The notes: a model not told the origin generated them from the letters alone. DNA of 64,000 nt from Methanosarcina vacuolata Z-761 (GCF_000969905.1 NZ_CP009520.1:3472001-3536000), one strand, 5' to 3'. Shown: positions 1-9,765, counted from the stretch's first letter. Translations and numbers: made by a program.

Positions 1-45
1 ATAGGCCTCTAATTTTAATAGGCCTCTAATTTTAATAGGTCTCAT
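1..45. repeat. 17-bp direct repeat, two and a half copies
   Basis: The window opens with two identical 17-base units (core TAGGCCTCTAATTTTAA) and a third that decays after a few bases. The rest of 46-648 is AT-rich and shows no convincing gene; a 22-codon ORF at 434-502 is lysine- and valine-rich but too short to support. Confidence 0.7.
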
Positions 46-648
46 TTTCATTTTGATATGTCTCATTTTCAGATTCAGTTTTAAGTTTAGATTAGTGTTG
101 TATGAATAAATCGAAAATTTTCCATAATTTCAATTTTATCAGGAGTTAAAGGCATATCGTTGCCGAACAAAAATCCACGTGAAATTTAGTTTGAAAGCTT
201 TTACTCTGTCATTTTATTGATTAACTGGTTCTCCTATGTCCTGAGTTTTATTTTTTTCTCTTTTAATACACGGTAATCAGTTTCCTAGTAATAATATAAA
301 TAACTTTGTATTGAGTGAATAAATTAAACGAATGTTCCACATAGTATAAAGAATCCAGGTAAAAAATGAGTAACTGAAAAAGCCTGAACAAATACCTTCA
401 AAACAAGCGTGGAGAATAATACGAGTGATAAGTATGCGAAAGTATGTTAGCGAGAAATACGTTGCGAATAAAAAAGTTGTAAAGAAAAAGGTTAATTAGT
501 TGGTACAGAGGGTCTTAGATTTACTATATCACAAAATACAAAAGGTCATAAAATTATGGGCTCATGAGTCATAACTGTATAACTCTAAGTAATATTAGTT
601 TTGGGATTGTCTCAATGTGTGTTTATCCAGCATTTTGTTGCTAACTTG

Positions 649-1362
649 TTATTTTTCTCCCATAAGTGTTATTTTCGTTTCCAGAAGATATCTTTTAAAC
701 CATTCTCCAGCCAGATTTGCAACTTCTTCTAGCGTGCCCGGTTCTTCAAAAAGATGGGTTGCTCCGGGAACAATCTGAAGTTCTTTTTGTTCCGTCTTCA
801 ATTGGTCTAACGCCCATTGATTCATTTCTATTACCTGATAATCCTCCCCACCCACAATGAGTAATGTTGGTGCCTTTACGTCCGGCAGGGCTTTTTCAGC
901 CAGATCGGGCCGTCCTCCTCTGGAAACTACCGCTTTTATAATATTTACATGCTCTTTTGCAGCTATAAGTGCGGCTGCAGCTCCCGTACTGGCACCAAAG
1001 TAACCGATACTGAGTTTTTTAGTATAAGGATTGCTTAAAAGCCAGTTTGTTACGTTAACAAGCCGATTTGCAAGCAGGTCAATATCAAACCTGAGGCGAG
1101 CAGTTATCATATCAATTCTCTCTTCCTCAGCCGTCAACAGATCAAATAACAGTGTTCCAAGACCTTCTTTCTGAAGTTCCTGCGCAACATACCGGTTCCG
1201 AGGACTGAAACGACTGCTCCCGCTTCCGTGTGCAAAAACAACAATTCCTTTTGCTCCTTCAGGAATTGTGAGGTTTCCTTCAAGTGTAATAGAATCAATT
1301 GGAATTTGGATTTCACTACTGCTTTTACCTTTACTTGATAATTCTCTCATGCCGACCCCCAA
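649..1362 (-). CDS. dienelactone hydrolase family alpha/beta hydrolase
   Basis: This 237-residue protein has the alpha/beta-hydrolase fold of the dienelactone hydrolase family. The oxyanion region reads FAHGSGSSR near residue 43. The nucleophile elbow GASTGA places the catalytic serine at 125, the acid is probably D174 in GGED, and the histidine is H203 in GATHLFEE. The substrate cannot be read from sequence. The next gene upstream on the same strand encodes a phosphoribosyltransferase, and in many bacteria these two domains occur side by side or fused, so a shared role, perhaps in nucleotide or stress metabolism, is likely. The spacer of 90 bases could still allow co-transcription. The start ATG at 1362 or the ATG four codons later are both possible. 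Confidence 0.85.
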   Translation of the reverse strand: MGVGMRELSSKGKSSSEIQIPIDSITLEGNLTIPEGAKGIVVFAHGSGSSRFSPRNRYVAQELQKEGLGTLLFDLLTAEEERIDMITARLRFDIDLLANRLVNVTNWLLSNPYTKKLSIGYFGASTGAAAALIAAKEHVNIIKAVVSRGGRPDLAEKALPDVKAPTLLIVGGEDYQVIEMNQWALDQLKTEQKELQIVPGATHLFEEPGTLEEVANLAGEWFKRYLLETKITLMGEK

Positions 1363-1452
1363 AATGGCCTTCCCCCCAAATGGCTTTACAATTAATTATA
1401 AATCTGCATATGAAAAATCTCAAATATTATTTTAAAATATTAAACATTACTA

Positions 1453-2106
1453 TCATCTTGCCGGAAGGGCTCTTGCTTTATCCAGAAGTTCGCAGACCTC
1501 TTCATCGGTGGTTTGACTGAAGTTTCCGTACCAGGCTCCAACCCCATAGAACGGTTCAGGGGTAGCTATACATATTACTTCATCTACCTCCCTTCCGAAA
1601 AGCTCACATGTATCGCGTGCACCAGTCGGCACTGCAACCACTATTTTCGCCGGGTTTTTAGTTTTAATGGCAGATGCAGCTGCACGCATTGTCGCACCTG
1701 TAGCAAGCCCGTCATCTATTAAAATCACAATCGAGCCGCTAATCTCAGGCTTGGGACTATCTCCACGGTAAGTGCGTTCCCTGCGTTCAAGTTCTTTGAG
1801 CTCGTTCTCAGCTACCATATTAATTACCCGTTCAGGTATCTGAAAAGACCTGACAATGTCTTCATTCAACACACGGATATTATCAGAAGAAATTGCTCCC
1901 ATTGCCAGCTCTTCATTTCCCGGAACCCCCAGTTTCCTTACTATAAACACATCCATTTTTACATTAAGTTCCTTTGCAACTTCAAACGCCACCGGAACCC
2001 CACCACGCGGGAGAGCAAGTATCAATACATCTGAACGATTTGCATATTTTGAAAGTTCTTTTGCAAGTTTTTTCCCGGCATCCACCCTGTCTGTAAAAAG
2101 TGCCAT
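1453..2106 (-). CDS. phosphoribosyltransferase family protein
   Basis: This 217-residue protein is a type I phosphoribosyltransferase-fold protein of the COG1926 kind. The PRPP-binding loop is clear at residues 127-139 (VILIDDGLATGAT, acidic pair D131-D132). The N-terminal ALPRGGVPVA stretch at 31-40 is typical of this subgroup. A long helical insert sits between them. The acceptor base is unknown; members of this group are often annotated only as putative PRTases. It lies directly upstream of the hydrolase at 649-1362 on the same strand, matching the domain pair seen fused in bacteria. The ATG at 2106 is well placed. Confidence 0.87.
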   Translation of the reverse strand: MALFTDRVDAGKKLAKELSKYANRSDVLILALPRGGVPVAFEVAKELNVKMDVFIVRKLGVPGNEELAMGAISSDNIRVLNEDIVRSFQIPERVINMVAENELKELERRERTYRGDSPKPEISGSIVILIDDGLATGATMRAAASAIKTKNPAKIVVAVPTGARDTCELFGREVDEVICIATPEPFYGVGAWYGNFSQTTDEEVCELLDKARALPAR

Positions 2107-3116
2107 TTGCTTCTCAACCCCCTGTCAAACTGGATTAATTGATAATAAACAATATTATATAGAATATATATTCAAACCCTTAAACGTATAGAGTATGAAA
2201 TTTATGCTTAAAATTTATATAATTACTCCTCTTTGAAATGGAGCCCAGAAAAAAGTAAAAATTTGAAAATATTTATTTTTCTAGCTATTTGCCTGTTCTG
2301 TAGTGGAAAAGCGGACACTGGTCGAGCCCTATGAAGTAATACTCTGGGTAGCTATAATTAGTGTCCTTTAATTAACCAATCTCAGTAACCATCTTCTTTT
2401 TCATATTCTGGTTCATATTCTGGTAGAACTTTTCAGTGTATATGTCACATATATAAGCCTGATAGAAGTAAAGGAACAAAATTCGTAATTCGGTTTGGCA
2501 ATATAGAGGACACAGAATTTAACTAGGACACAGAATCTAACTGAGTGACCAAATATAGTAAAATATTTTACATTGTTTTAATTAAGTAATAAATTTTATC
2601 AGGTGTACAAAATTTTTTAAGCCATATTATTTTTTACTTATAGACAATTTTTTGAATAATTAATTTAAAATAATTTCTGCTCTTTATATCTCATGAAGTT
2701 GGGAAGTGAGTTGGGAAGTGAGTTGAGTGTGAACAAGTAAAGAATTGCCTGGAGACCATTGATGATTCTTCTCGGGATCGGTATACTTGGGGGAGCATAT
2801 CGTCTGCGCTGTAGGTATCGGAAAATACGATAAACAGCGTATAATGCCTCTGGGATTCTTCTTATTCTCGTTTCTGCAATGCTTTTTACTCTTCCGATTC
2901 CGTTATTTGCAGATTATTCAGGTATAAAATTGAATTAAACTTAGTATAACTCGACATTACAACCACTTACTCGACATTACAACCATTTACTCGACATTAC
3001 AACCATTTACTCGACATTACAACCATTTACTCGACATTACATCCACTTTGTAAATTAAAACATTAAGTTTTATATGAAGCTCATGAATTCTTGAGGCGTT
3101 AGGTGCAAGGGGGTGA
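2107..3116. other. long AT-rich spacer with a possible decayed small membrane-protein gene
   Basis: No intact gene is supported in this 1-kb spacer. At 2761-2937 on the plus strand two overlapping frames read as a short hydrophobic protein (first frame MILLGIGILGGAYRLRC then stop; the other frame continues GILLILVSAMLFTLPIPLFA), which looks like a two-segment membrane protein broken by a frameshift. The remainder is AT-rich and ends in a tandem repeat just before the histidine kinase gene. Confidence 0.35.
2949..3048. repeat. 20-bp tandem repeat, five copies
   Basis: Five consecutive 20-base units with core ACTCGACATTACAACCATTT. The middle three are identical and the outer two differ by one or two bases. 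The array ends about 70 bases before the start of the histidine kinase gene, so it lies in its leader or promoter region. Confidence 0.95.
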
Positions 3117-5159
3117 TTGAACATTCCAGCTGTAAGGAAAAACATATTAAATGTAGACTTCTACGAATTAATGGTCTGGATAACCATAGTTATCTTGCTC
3201 TATCTAATTAGCCTTAACAATTACCTCCTCTTCCATGTAGTAATAGAACTGTTCAGCGTCTACTTTGCATACGTGATATTTCTTATTGTTTGGAAGGCGA
3301 GAAGTCGCCTGGAAAACCGATACCTTCTGATATTGGGAGTTAGCTACTTTTTCGTAGGGAGTTTTGATTTTCTGAGTGCACTTGCGTTCCACCACACTGG
3401 GGCATTTCCCGGATTTGGTACAAACCTGACTGCTCAGTTCTGGACCATTTCAAGATTCCTGGAAAGCACTTCTTTTCTGGTAGCTCCGCTGTTTTTGATA
3501 CGCACTGGAGAGAGGCAGGAGAGGAATGTCAAAACCCTTGAAAGCTCAATTTTTGCCTGGAAGGCATTTCTTGTATACGCAGTAATCAGTGTTACCTGCC
3601 TGATTTCAATCTTTTTTTCCGAAAATTTCCCGGCTTCTTATTTTCAGGATTCAGTATTTACTCAATTCAAAGTAGCAAGCGGATACTTAATTTCTTTCAT
3701 ACTTCTCTGCTCACTTTTTTTCCTGTATATTGTCAGAGATAGGTTCGAAGAAAAAGCTTTTAATTTACTCTCAGTCTCCCTGGTTCTTACAGGTTCTGTG
3801 TCACTGTTATTTGCATTTGACAGTCAAACGGGCGAGGTTCCGGGCATTTTAGGTCTCTTCTTTAAATTATTGTCTATTTATCTGGTCTATAAAGCAATCG
3901 TAGATATCGGGTTCGAAGAACCTTGCAGTCTTTTATTCAGTGAGCTTAAACACCGAGAAGAAGATTTCAAGCAGAAAGCCATTTTCTTTGGGGACGAGTA
4001 CGGTCATATTTACAGAACGATAAACAAGAGATATCTGAACCGAAGTGCTAAGGAAGAAGACAAGCCCGAAGATGGGCTAGACAGTTATAGTTCCTATATG
4101 CAAAATCTTCAGGGAATTGGATTTCAGTTTAATAAAGATTTTAAATTGATATTTTTATATGGTCCTGTTGAGGAAATGACAGGCTATCCGAAGCAGGATT
4201 TTCTCTCTGGAAAAGTTGCCTGGCAGGAAATAATAATACCTGAAGACCGCCCTGCTATTTCTAAAAAAAAGGATAAACTAAAGCTAAATCTTAATTCTAT
4301 CGTTGAAAGCGAATACAGGATAAAGAAAAAAGACGGGGAGATAAAATGGGTCCGTGAGATTATCCAGATAATATCGGATGAATCCGAAAGTTCGGGAAAG
4401 TTTCAGGGGCTGGTTTATGATATCACTGAACGCAAAATGGCTGAGGAAACTCTGGAAAAAATAGACAAAATTCGATTAAAAGAGGTCCACCACCGCATAA
4501 AAAATAACCTTCAGGTAATCTCATCTCTCCTCAGCCTGCAGGCAGAAAAATTCGAAGATAAAGAGGTACTCGAAGCCTTCAGGGAGAGCCAGAATCGAGT
4601 CGAATCTATTGCGATGATCCATGAGAGACTTCATGAGAGTGAAAATATGGATGCTTTTGATTTCTCAGACTACCTAAGAAAACTAACCACAGATCTTTTC
4701 AATTCCTATAATGTGGGAAACAGGAATATAAGCCTCAAATTGAGCCTTGAACCGGTTTATTTGGGCATGAATACTGCCATCCCTCTTGGAATTATTGTAA
4801 ACGAGATCGTTTCAAATTCCCTGAAGCATGCTTTTCCCGCGGGAAAAAGAGGCGAACTCAGCATAAATTTTTTCAAAGCTGAAACTTTAGTTGCAAAGTG
4901 CGGGACTTCATGTTCGGATAACTACTGTTCATATGAGGGAGACTATACGGATTATAAGGACTGTATAAACAATAATTTCCGTTACATACTTACAGTAGCC
5001 GATAACGGAATAGGAATTCCCGAAGAAATCGACTTGAAAAATACCGACTCCCTGGGGCTTCAGCTTGTAAATATTCTTGCCAAACAAATAGGCGGGCGTA
5101 TAGAGCTTAAAAGAGATCAGGGAACAAAATATATTATCTGTTTTAGTAATGAAGGGTAA
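3117..5159 (+). CDS. MASE3-PAS sensor histidine kinase (HisKA_2 type)
   Basis: This 680-residue protein has about seven or eight membrane segments in residues 20-270, resembling the MASE3 sensor domain known mainly from methanogens. A PAS domain follows at about 335-445. A HisKA_2 dimerisation domain then carries the phospho-acceptor in EVHHRIKNN, H458 or H459. An HATPase domain from about 550 contains NEIVSNSLKHAF (N box) and DNGIGIP (G1). The ATPase domain contains an unusual cysteine-rich insert near 600-620 (four Cys within about 20 residues), possibly a metal or redox site. The start is TTG at 3117 with AGGGGGTGA immediately upstream. No response regulator lies next to it, so its partner is elsewhere. 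Confidence 0.9.
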   Translation: MNIPAVRKNILNVDFYELMVWITIVILLYLISLNNYLLFHVVIELFSVYFAYVIFLIVWKARSRLENRYLLILGVSYFFVGSFDFLSALAFHHTGAFPGFGTNLTAQFWTISRFLESTSFLVAPLFLIRTGERQERNVKTLESSIFAWKAFLVYAVISVTCLISIFFSENFPASYFQDSVFTQFKVASGYLISFILLCSLFFLYIVRDRFEEKAFNLLSVSLVLTGSVSLLFAFDSQTGEVPGILGLFFKLLSIYLVYKAIVDIGFEEPCSLLFSELKHREEDFKQKAIFFGDEYGHIYRTINKRYLNRSAKEEDKPEDGLDSYSSYMQNLQGIGFQFNKDFKLIFLYGPVEEMTGYPKQDFLSGKVAWQEIIIPEDRPAISKKKDKLKLNLNSIVESEYRIKKKDGEIKWVREIIQIISDESESSGKFQGLVYDITERKMAEETLEKIDKIRLKEVHHRIKNNLQVISSLLSLQAEKFEDKEVLEAFRESQNRVESIAMIHERLHESENMDAFDFSDYLRKLTTDLFNSYNVGNRNISLKLSLEPVYLGMNTAIPLGIIVNEIVSNSLKHAFPAGKRGELSINFFKAETLVAKCGTSCSDNYCSYEGDYTDYKDCINNNFRYILTVADNGIGIPEEIDLKNTDSLGLQLVNILAKQIGGRIELKRDQGTKYIICFSNEG

Positions 5160-5223
5160 TGAAGCCTTATAATTTAGAAATATTTGTCCGTCTAAGGCTT
5201 TCCTTTTTTAGATAACTTTTTCT

Positions 5224-5359
5224 CTTACCAATCTTCTTACCAATCTTCTTACCAATCTTCTTACCAATCTTCTTACCAATCTTCTTACCAATCTTCTTAC
5301 CAAAACTTCTTCTTACCAAAACTTCTTCTTACCAAAACTTCTTCTTACCAAAACTTTTT
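5224..5359. repeat. two nested tandem arrays, 12-bp and 16-bp units
   Basis: Six perfect copies of CTTACCAATCTT run straight into four copies of a 16-base derivative, CTTACCAAAACTTCTT. The second unit looks like the first with a four-base insertion, so the array shows stepwise growth. It lies between the histidine kinase and the next gene. Confidence 0.95.
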
Positions 5360-5417
5360 CTCTTACCTTATCCAAGTAAAAAAGTCTATTTTTAGTTAGC
5401 TTTATGGAGGTGGCTCT

Positions 5418-6029
5418 ATGAAACGCAACACAAAGGAATGGAAAGAAAAAAGAGCCGAGTTTCTAAAAGGTAAGACTTGTGAATGGTGCGGGTCTTCCGA
5501 CTCTTTATGTATTCACATTCCCAGAGCTTTTTCTCCGGCGCAGGTTAGCTCCGAAATTTATAGTGCTGCCTATGCCAGGTTCAGAGAGATTTACAGGGAG
5601 AAGTACCAGAAGTTCGATTCTATCCCTACCGGCAAGCACCGTCACAAAAGCCATCCGACCTGGCATAAAGCTTCAACTGTACATAAAACCGAACCCGACC
5701 ATACAGACCTTGAGGAGCAATTTATTGAAATTCTCCTTGAAGATTTAGAAGAAGGTAACTTCAAGAAGCTTTATCACGAATGGCTAGAAGAAACCGGAAT
5801 TAAAGAATTAATTGAAGAAGAAACTAAAAAAGCCGCGGAAGAATGCGAGGCTCTGACAAACGCAATTGTGCTCTGCAAACGCTGTCATTTTGCAAGCCTC
5901 AGGGGCATGAATCTCTGCCCTAAATGCAGGAGTAAATATAAGTCTGTAAGCTATGAAACTTGCTTTGACTGCCTGCCTGACGAAAGAAAAGCAGAGTTTA
6001 GGAAAAGGCAAAATCGGCAGGCTCCCTGA
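5418..6029 (+). CDS. zinc-binding hypothetical protein with HNH-like cysteine spacing
   Basis: I do not recognise a named family for this 203-residue protein. It has an N-terminal CEWCG, a following CIHI, then after a charged helical middle CKRCHFA, CPKC and CFDC, so it should bind two or more zinc ions. The first CxxC plus the later CKRCH resemble the zinc-ribbon scaffold of HNH nucleases, but no complete HNH catalytic motif is visible. A strong ribosome binding site (GGAGGTGG at 5406-5413) precedes the ATG. It stands alone between repeat arrays. Confidence 0.75.
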   Translation: MKRNTKEWKEKRAEFLKGKTCEWCGSSDSLCIHIPRAFSPAQVSSEIYSAAYARFREIYREKYQKFDSIPTGKHRHKSHPTWHKASTVHKTEPDHTDLEEQFIEILLEDLEEGNFKKLYHEWLEETGIKELIEEETKKAAEECEALTNAIVLCKRCHFASLRGMNLCPKCRSKYKSVSYETCFDCLPDERKAEFRKRQNRQAP

Positions 6030-6087
6030 AAATTCAGAGATTCTCTCTAAGTTGCCCCTTTCATTCCGTGATCTATAAAATTATTGT

Positions 6088-6306
6088 TCAAAGAAGAGCC
6101 CAGCCGCTTCCTCCACATACCCTGCAAGTCCCATTATCAAAAATCCCGGAACCGTTACAGAGAGGACATACTATTGCAGGCTGAGCAACGAGTACATCGC
6201 CCTGTCCCCCGCAAACTTCACAAATTTTGCCATTAACATGTCCGGTTCCATTGCAATGAAAACATTTCTCCGGAGCATATTCGGTATCTATATAGGTCTG
6301 GAGCAT
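6088..6306 (-). CDS. small DnaJ-type zinc-finger protein
   Basis: This 72-residue protein is almost entirely four CxxCxGxG-type repeats (CFHCNGTG, CEVCGGQG, CPLCNGSG, CRVCGGSG), the pattern of the DnaJ central zinc domain. It has no J domain or substrate-binding domain. It could be a small zinc-binding thiol chaperone or a partner of a larger protein. A good ribosome binding site (AAGGTGAT) lies just upstream of the ATG. Confidence 0.85.
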   Translation of the reverse strand: MLQTYIDTEYAPEKCFHCNGTGHVNGKICEVCGGQGDVLVAQPAIVCPLCNGSGIFDNGTCRVCGGSGWALL

Positions 6307-6576
6307 CTTATCACCTTCTAAGGTAAGATTACAGAAATATTATCTGAAAATTCTAATACGTATTTTCGGCTTTATGGGTTAAAAGAGCTTTCAAAAAGAT
6401 AAAAAGGAAAAGATTATAACTTAATTGCCGGCTTTTCTCCTCTTTCAGGATCTGTAGACCTTATAACATAAATTGTTTAAATATTTTAAAAGAGTATAAA
6501 ATCGCTGTAAAAAAATGGATTCGTGCAACTAATCGTGTAACTAATTGAAAATTTTCTTATTTAAATTTCGTTTTTT

Positions 6577-6653
6577 AAGCTGGCAGTTCAAGCAATAATT
6601 TTTGTCGCAGGAAAAAGTATTATCCAACGGTTCAGACGATCTGCCAGCTTGAT
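6577..6653. other. possible structured RNA or small inverted-repeat element
   Basis: A 77-base stretch is closed by perfect 10-base complementary arms (AAGCTGGCAG and CTGCCAGCTT). The interior carries a GGTTCA segment reminiscent of a tRNA T-arm, but no cloverleaf can be drawn. It lies in the otherwise featureless 6307-6669 spacer. A non-coding RNA, a miniature element or a terminator are all possible. Confidence 0.35.
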
Positions 6654-6669
6654 ATTCTTAAATATAAAA

Positions 6670-6791
6670 GAACACTTTCAAATGAACACTTTCAAATGAA
6701 CACTTTCAAATGAACACTTTCAAATGAACACTTTCAAATGAACACTTTCAAATGAACACTTTCAAATGAACACTTTCAAATGAACACTTTC
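6670..6791. repeat. 14-bp tandem repeat, nearly nine copies
   Basis: Eight full copies and one partial copy of GAACACTTTCAAAT in perfect register. It lies upstream of the PRC-barrel gene, 150 bases before its start. Confidence 0.97.
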
Positions 6792-6939
6792 TCAAAAAAC
6801 TCGTTACATTTCTGCCTTCTCTTTATTATATTTATCCATGAATTTTTACTGAATAACATAAAATATTACTTTTAATGAGTACGATAGTTATAAGTAACAT
6901 CAAAAAAATAATATTAATTAAAGGAGATGTTTTGGAGCT

Positions 6940-7800
6940 GTGTCAGGGGGCGCAGGCTTTGGGACGGATGTCTCCGTAAATATAGGGAGTTGGAATATGG
7001 CAGATAGGGATTTTCCGGATTTTTTATCAACAGGCACGATAAAAGGAGGCAAGGTCGTCAATAGGGCAGGAGAGGACCTTGGGAAGATTGAAGAATTAAT
7101 GATTGACCTTCAAAGTGGAAGGATAGCATACGTCGTATTGTCTTTTAGCGAATTTATGGACCTGGGTGACAAATTTTTTGCTATTCCCTGGCAAACTCTT
7201 ACACCGAGGCTACAAGAACACGCCTTCTTACTTGGCATTACTAAAGAAATCCTGGAAAAGGAAGGAGGCTTTGAAAAAGGCAACTGGCCTCTGGCTCGTG
7301 AAGAACTCGCCGGAACTTATACTTCCTACGGATACCAGCCTTACTGGCAGGTACAAACAGGAATGCCAGAAGAGGCCGAAACTAAAAGGATGACCCGGAC
7401 GGGAACTATGGCAGGCAGAGACAATCCGGATTTTTTGTCAGCAAGTACAATAAAAGGAGATAAGGTTGTCAATAAAGCAGGAGAGCACCTTGGGAAGATT
7501 GAAGAATTAATGATCGACCTTGAGGATGGAAGGGTAGCATATGCTGCACTATCTTTTGGCGGATTTTTGGGCCTGGGCAGTAAGCTATTTGCTATCCCCT
7601 GGCAGGCTCTTCAAATGAAACTGCACGATCACGCTATCCTGCTTGATATTCCCAGGGATGTCCTGGAAAAAGCAGAGGGTTTTGATAAAGATCACTGGCC
7701 TGTAACTAACCGTGAGTGGCTTTCTGCAATGTACAGCTACTACGGATATCAGCCTTACTGGCAGGCACAGAGAATCGAAAGTCGGCCAGGCAATCTCTGA
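6940..7800 (+). CDS. tandem PRC-barrel domain protein
   Basis: This 286-residue protein consists of two near-copies of the same unit. Each has a PRC-barrel core (TIKGGKVVNRAGEDLGKIEE at about 33-52 and its counterpart at about 170-190), followed by an AIPWQ strand and a closing YGYQPYW motif. PRC barrels serve in RNA processing, photosynthetic reaction centres and archaeal cell division; which role applies here is unknown. The repeats arose by internal duplication. The start is GTG at 6940, preceded by GGAG at 6934-6937; another purine-rich site lies at 6921-6929. Confidence 0.85.
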   Translation: MSGGAGFGTDVSVNIGSWNMADRDFPDFLSTGTIKGGKVVNRAGEDLGKIEELMIDLQSGRIAYVVLSFSEFMDLGDKFFAIPWQTLTPRLQEHAFLLGITKEILEKEGGFEKGNWPLAREELAGTYTSYGYQPYWQVQTGMPEEAETKRMTRTGTMAGRDNPDFLSASTIKGDKVVNKAGEHLGKIEELMIDLEDGRVAYAALSFGGFLGLGSKLFAIPWQALQMKLHDHAILLDIPRDVLEKAEGFDKDHWPVTNREWLSAMYSYYGYQPYWQAQRIESRPGNL

Positions 7801-8096
7801 GCTTTAATCGGATGGCGTATACAGGCATCAATTTACTGTCAAATAGAGATGCGTAGAGATGCTGCTAAATTTGAAGTATAAAAACCTGCAGCCAAAAATT
7901 AAACTTGATCAGTTGGGTTTATGGTAAAAGTTTTACATTTTTCATAATTCATAGGACTGACGCAGTTGAACAGGAATATACGCAGTTGAACTGAAAAATC
8001 AGCAGCATTAAACCGTTAACTGTTTGAAACGTGGATTTAATCCACAGTCTTTGAAGTAATTGCTTTTGGTCCTCAAGTGCGTAAGTCCTATCATTG
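7801..8096. other. spacer, no gene seen
   Basis: AT-rich spacer between the convergent PRC-barrel and DUF362 genes. A short palindrome (GTGGATTTAATCCAC) near 8031-8045 could act as a terminator hairpin; nothing else is supported. Confidence 0.4.
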
Positions 8097-9236
8097 TCAG
8101 GTTTTACGGCTTAGATTATCTTTTTCTGTCAAAAGCCTTGCAAGCAGTGATTTTTTAATTTCTACCGCATTGCTGGGACAGAGTTCACGACAACAATAAC
8201 ACAGGATGCATTTCTCCTCATTGATCTTAAAACTCCCGTCTTCGAGCCGTTCAATAGCGTGGGGAGAGCAGTTTAAATAGCAAGCTCCACAGTGAGTGCA
8301 TTTTCTTCTGTTGATCCTGGGATAAATCTTATAATATTTGCCAAGGTTGCGGGTAAGAAAGGAAGGGGCTGTACTGACTCCTCCACTGGATGGTTTGAAT
8401 TTCATTTTGACTTCTTTTAACGGAGTTCCGACTACAACAGGGCACTGATTTCCAAATCCTTTTTTCATGGCTCCTGCAGTCGTGGGAATTTTGAGAGGGT
8501 CAAAACCTATCATTTCCGCAGCAACAATATCCAGGGAAACACAGTCCTGGCTTGCCAGAATTACTCCGGAATTTACGGGCTTCCCATGAGAAGGCCCATT
8601 CCCTTCCATGCCTATAACCCCGTCCATAACTGCAAAGCTGGGCCTGACAACCGAATAAAGGTCGGCAACAGCTTCACCAAAAAGATCCCTTTTTCCAAGG
8701 AGATGTGTCTCTTTTCGGCACTTTAAAGGAAGAGTTCCGAAAAAGTTCTTGACCGCGCCTGTGTAGTAGGTAAGTTCATGAGTTTTTAATTTTGGGAGGG
8801 ATATAACTACATCAGCTTCAAGGACAGGATTTGCAATGTATAGTTTGCGGAATTGCAGGGGGTCAGGGACATCTACCAAGGTAAAGCCCGAAGTTTCGAA
8901 ATTTACTACCTTTGCTCCGGCTTTTCGGGCGGCTTCTTCTATACCTGAAACTTTCAGGGCTTTTGAGGTGGCTCCTGGCCTTGAGATCCCGGCTCCGTCC
9001 CCGACTACAGGTCTTCCTCCGGCTTGAAGTACGAACTTACACATTGACGCTACAACTGAAGGATGAGTGGTTACTGCATTTTCAGGAGAAGCAGCCGCAA
9101 TGATATTTGGTTTAAGGAGCACGCTGTCACCGGGATGGATTATATTATCAAGGCCCCCGAGAAGTTCCAGAGCCTCAGCTATCGCTTTTTCTGTATCAGA
9201 ATAATCAGGGCAGCAGACTACGGATACTCTATTCAC
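8097..9236 (-). CDS. DUF362 protein with C-terminal two-cluster ferredoxin domain
   Basis: This 379-residue protein has an N-terminal DUF362 domain (about residues 1-270; motifs LLKPNI, GDGAGI, ISLPKLKTH). Two CxxCxxCxxxC motifs follow at about 310-362 (CTHCGACYLNC and CILCYCCRELCP), which should bind two [4Fe-4S] clusters. Proteins of this type are common in methanogens and are thought to be electron-transfer or metal-cofactor proteins, but no reaction is assigned. It is a lone gene, convergent with the PRC-barrel gene. Confidence 0.9.
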   Translation of the reverse strand: MNRVSVVCCPDYSDTEKAIAEALELLGGLDNIIHPGDSVLLKPNIIAAASPENAVTTHPSVVASMCKFVLQAGGRPVVGDGAGISRPGATSKALKVSGIEEAARKAGAKVVNFETSGFTLVDVPDPLQFRKLYIANPVLEADVVISLPKLKTHELTYYTGAVKNFFGTLPLKCRKETHLLGKRDLFGEAVADLYSVVRPSFAVMDGVIGMEGNGPSHGKPVNSGVILASQDCVSLDIVAAEMIGFDPLKIPTTAGAMKKGFGNQCPVVVGTPLKEVKMKFKPSSGGVSTAPSFLTRNLGKYYKIYPRINRRKCTHCGACYLNCSPHAIERLEDGSFKINEEKCILCYCCRELCPSNAVEIKKSLLARLLTEKDNLSRKT

Positions 9237-9255
9237 GGCTGAGGAAATAAACGAG

Positions 9256-9342
9256 TTTATTGTTGAATTTCTTTCCGGTTCAAAGTTTTATTGTTGAATT
9301 TCTTTCCGGTTCAAAGTTTTATTGTTGAATTTCTTCTTTATC
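9256..9342. repeat. 31-bp direct repeat, 2.8 copies
   Basis: Two complete 31-base units and a third truncated one lie between the DUF362 gene and the regulator gene. The unit begins TTTATTGTTGAATTTC and includes TTCCGGTTCAAAG. Confidence 0.9.
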
Positions 9343-9357
9343 TCTGTCTTAGTTTTC

Positions 9358-9765
9358 TCATCTATTTTTGATCCCTATCCTGAGATCTATTTCTTCAGCT
9401 ATGCTTTCGAGCTCATCAAAAATTCTTTCCGAGTCTTTTCGCATCTCTTTTACTGCAGCTTTCAGGCTTCCCCCGCGTAGATATACCAGGCGTTTTTTTC
9501 TGTAAAGGAGACCTGAGTCATTAAGATTCCTGATGTGATGGTTTACTCTGGATATTTTTATCTCAAGGTCTTCAGCAAGGGATTCTGAGGAAGTTATTTG
9601 CTCATTTGAAAGTCTATCAAGCAGGGTAAAAACGATCCTGGTCGCGGTATTTTCCGTATCTCTGCCCGAAGAAAAGCCAAAGCTATCGCACAACCATAAA
9701 AGGTCGTCTTCCAGACTTTTGACGTGCGGTTTTTCAAGATATTTGAGGATTATCTGTTGGACCAT
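9358..9765 (-). CDS. winged-helix transcriptional regulator, divergent from groES
   Basis: This 135-residue protein has an ArsR/MarR-like helix-turn-helix at about 45-100 (ITSSESLAEDLEIKISRVNHHIRNLNDSGLLYRK in abbreviated outline: ESLAEDL, SRVNHHIRNL, then a wing with KKRLVYLRGG). A charged helix follows and may serve for dimerisation. Its promoter region is shared back to back with groES-groEL over 237 bases, so control of the chaperonin operon or of itself is a reasonable guess. No ligand-binding cysteines are seen. Confidence 0.8.
   Translation of the reverse strand: MVQQIILKYLEKPHVKSLEDDLLWLCDSFGFSSGRDTENTATRIVFTLLDRLSNEQITSSESLAEDLEIKISRVNHHIRNLNDSGLLYRKKRLVYLRGGSLKAAVKEMRKDSERIFDELESIAEEIDLRIGIKNR

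Noticed and set aside
2949-3048. Possible CRISPR array
   Set aside because: The units are directly adjacent without spacers; the same holds for all other arrays in the window, and no cas genes are present.
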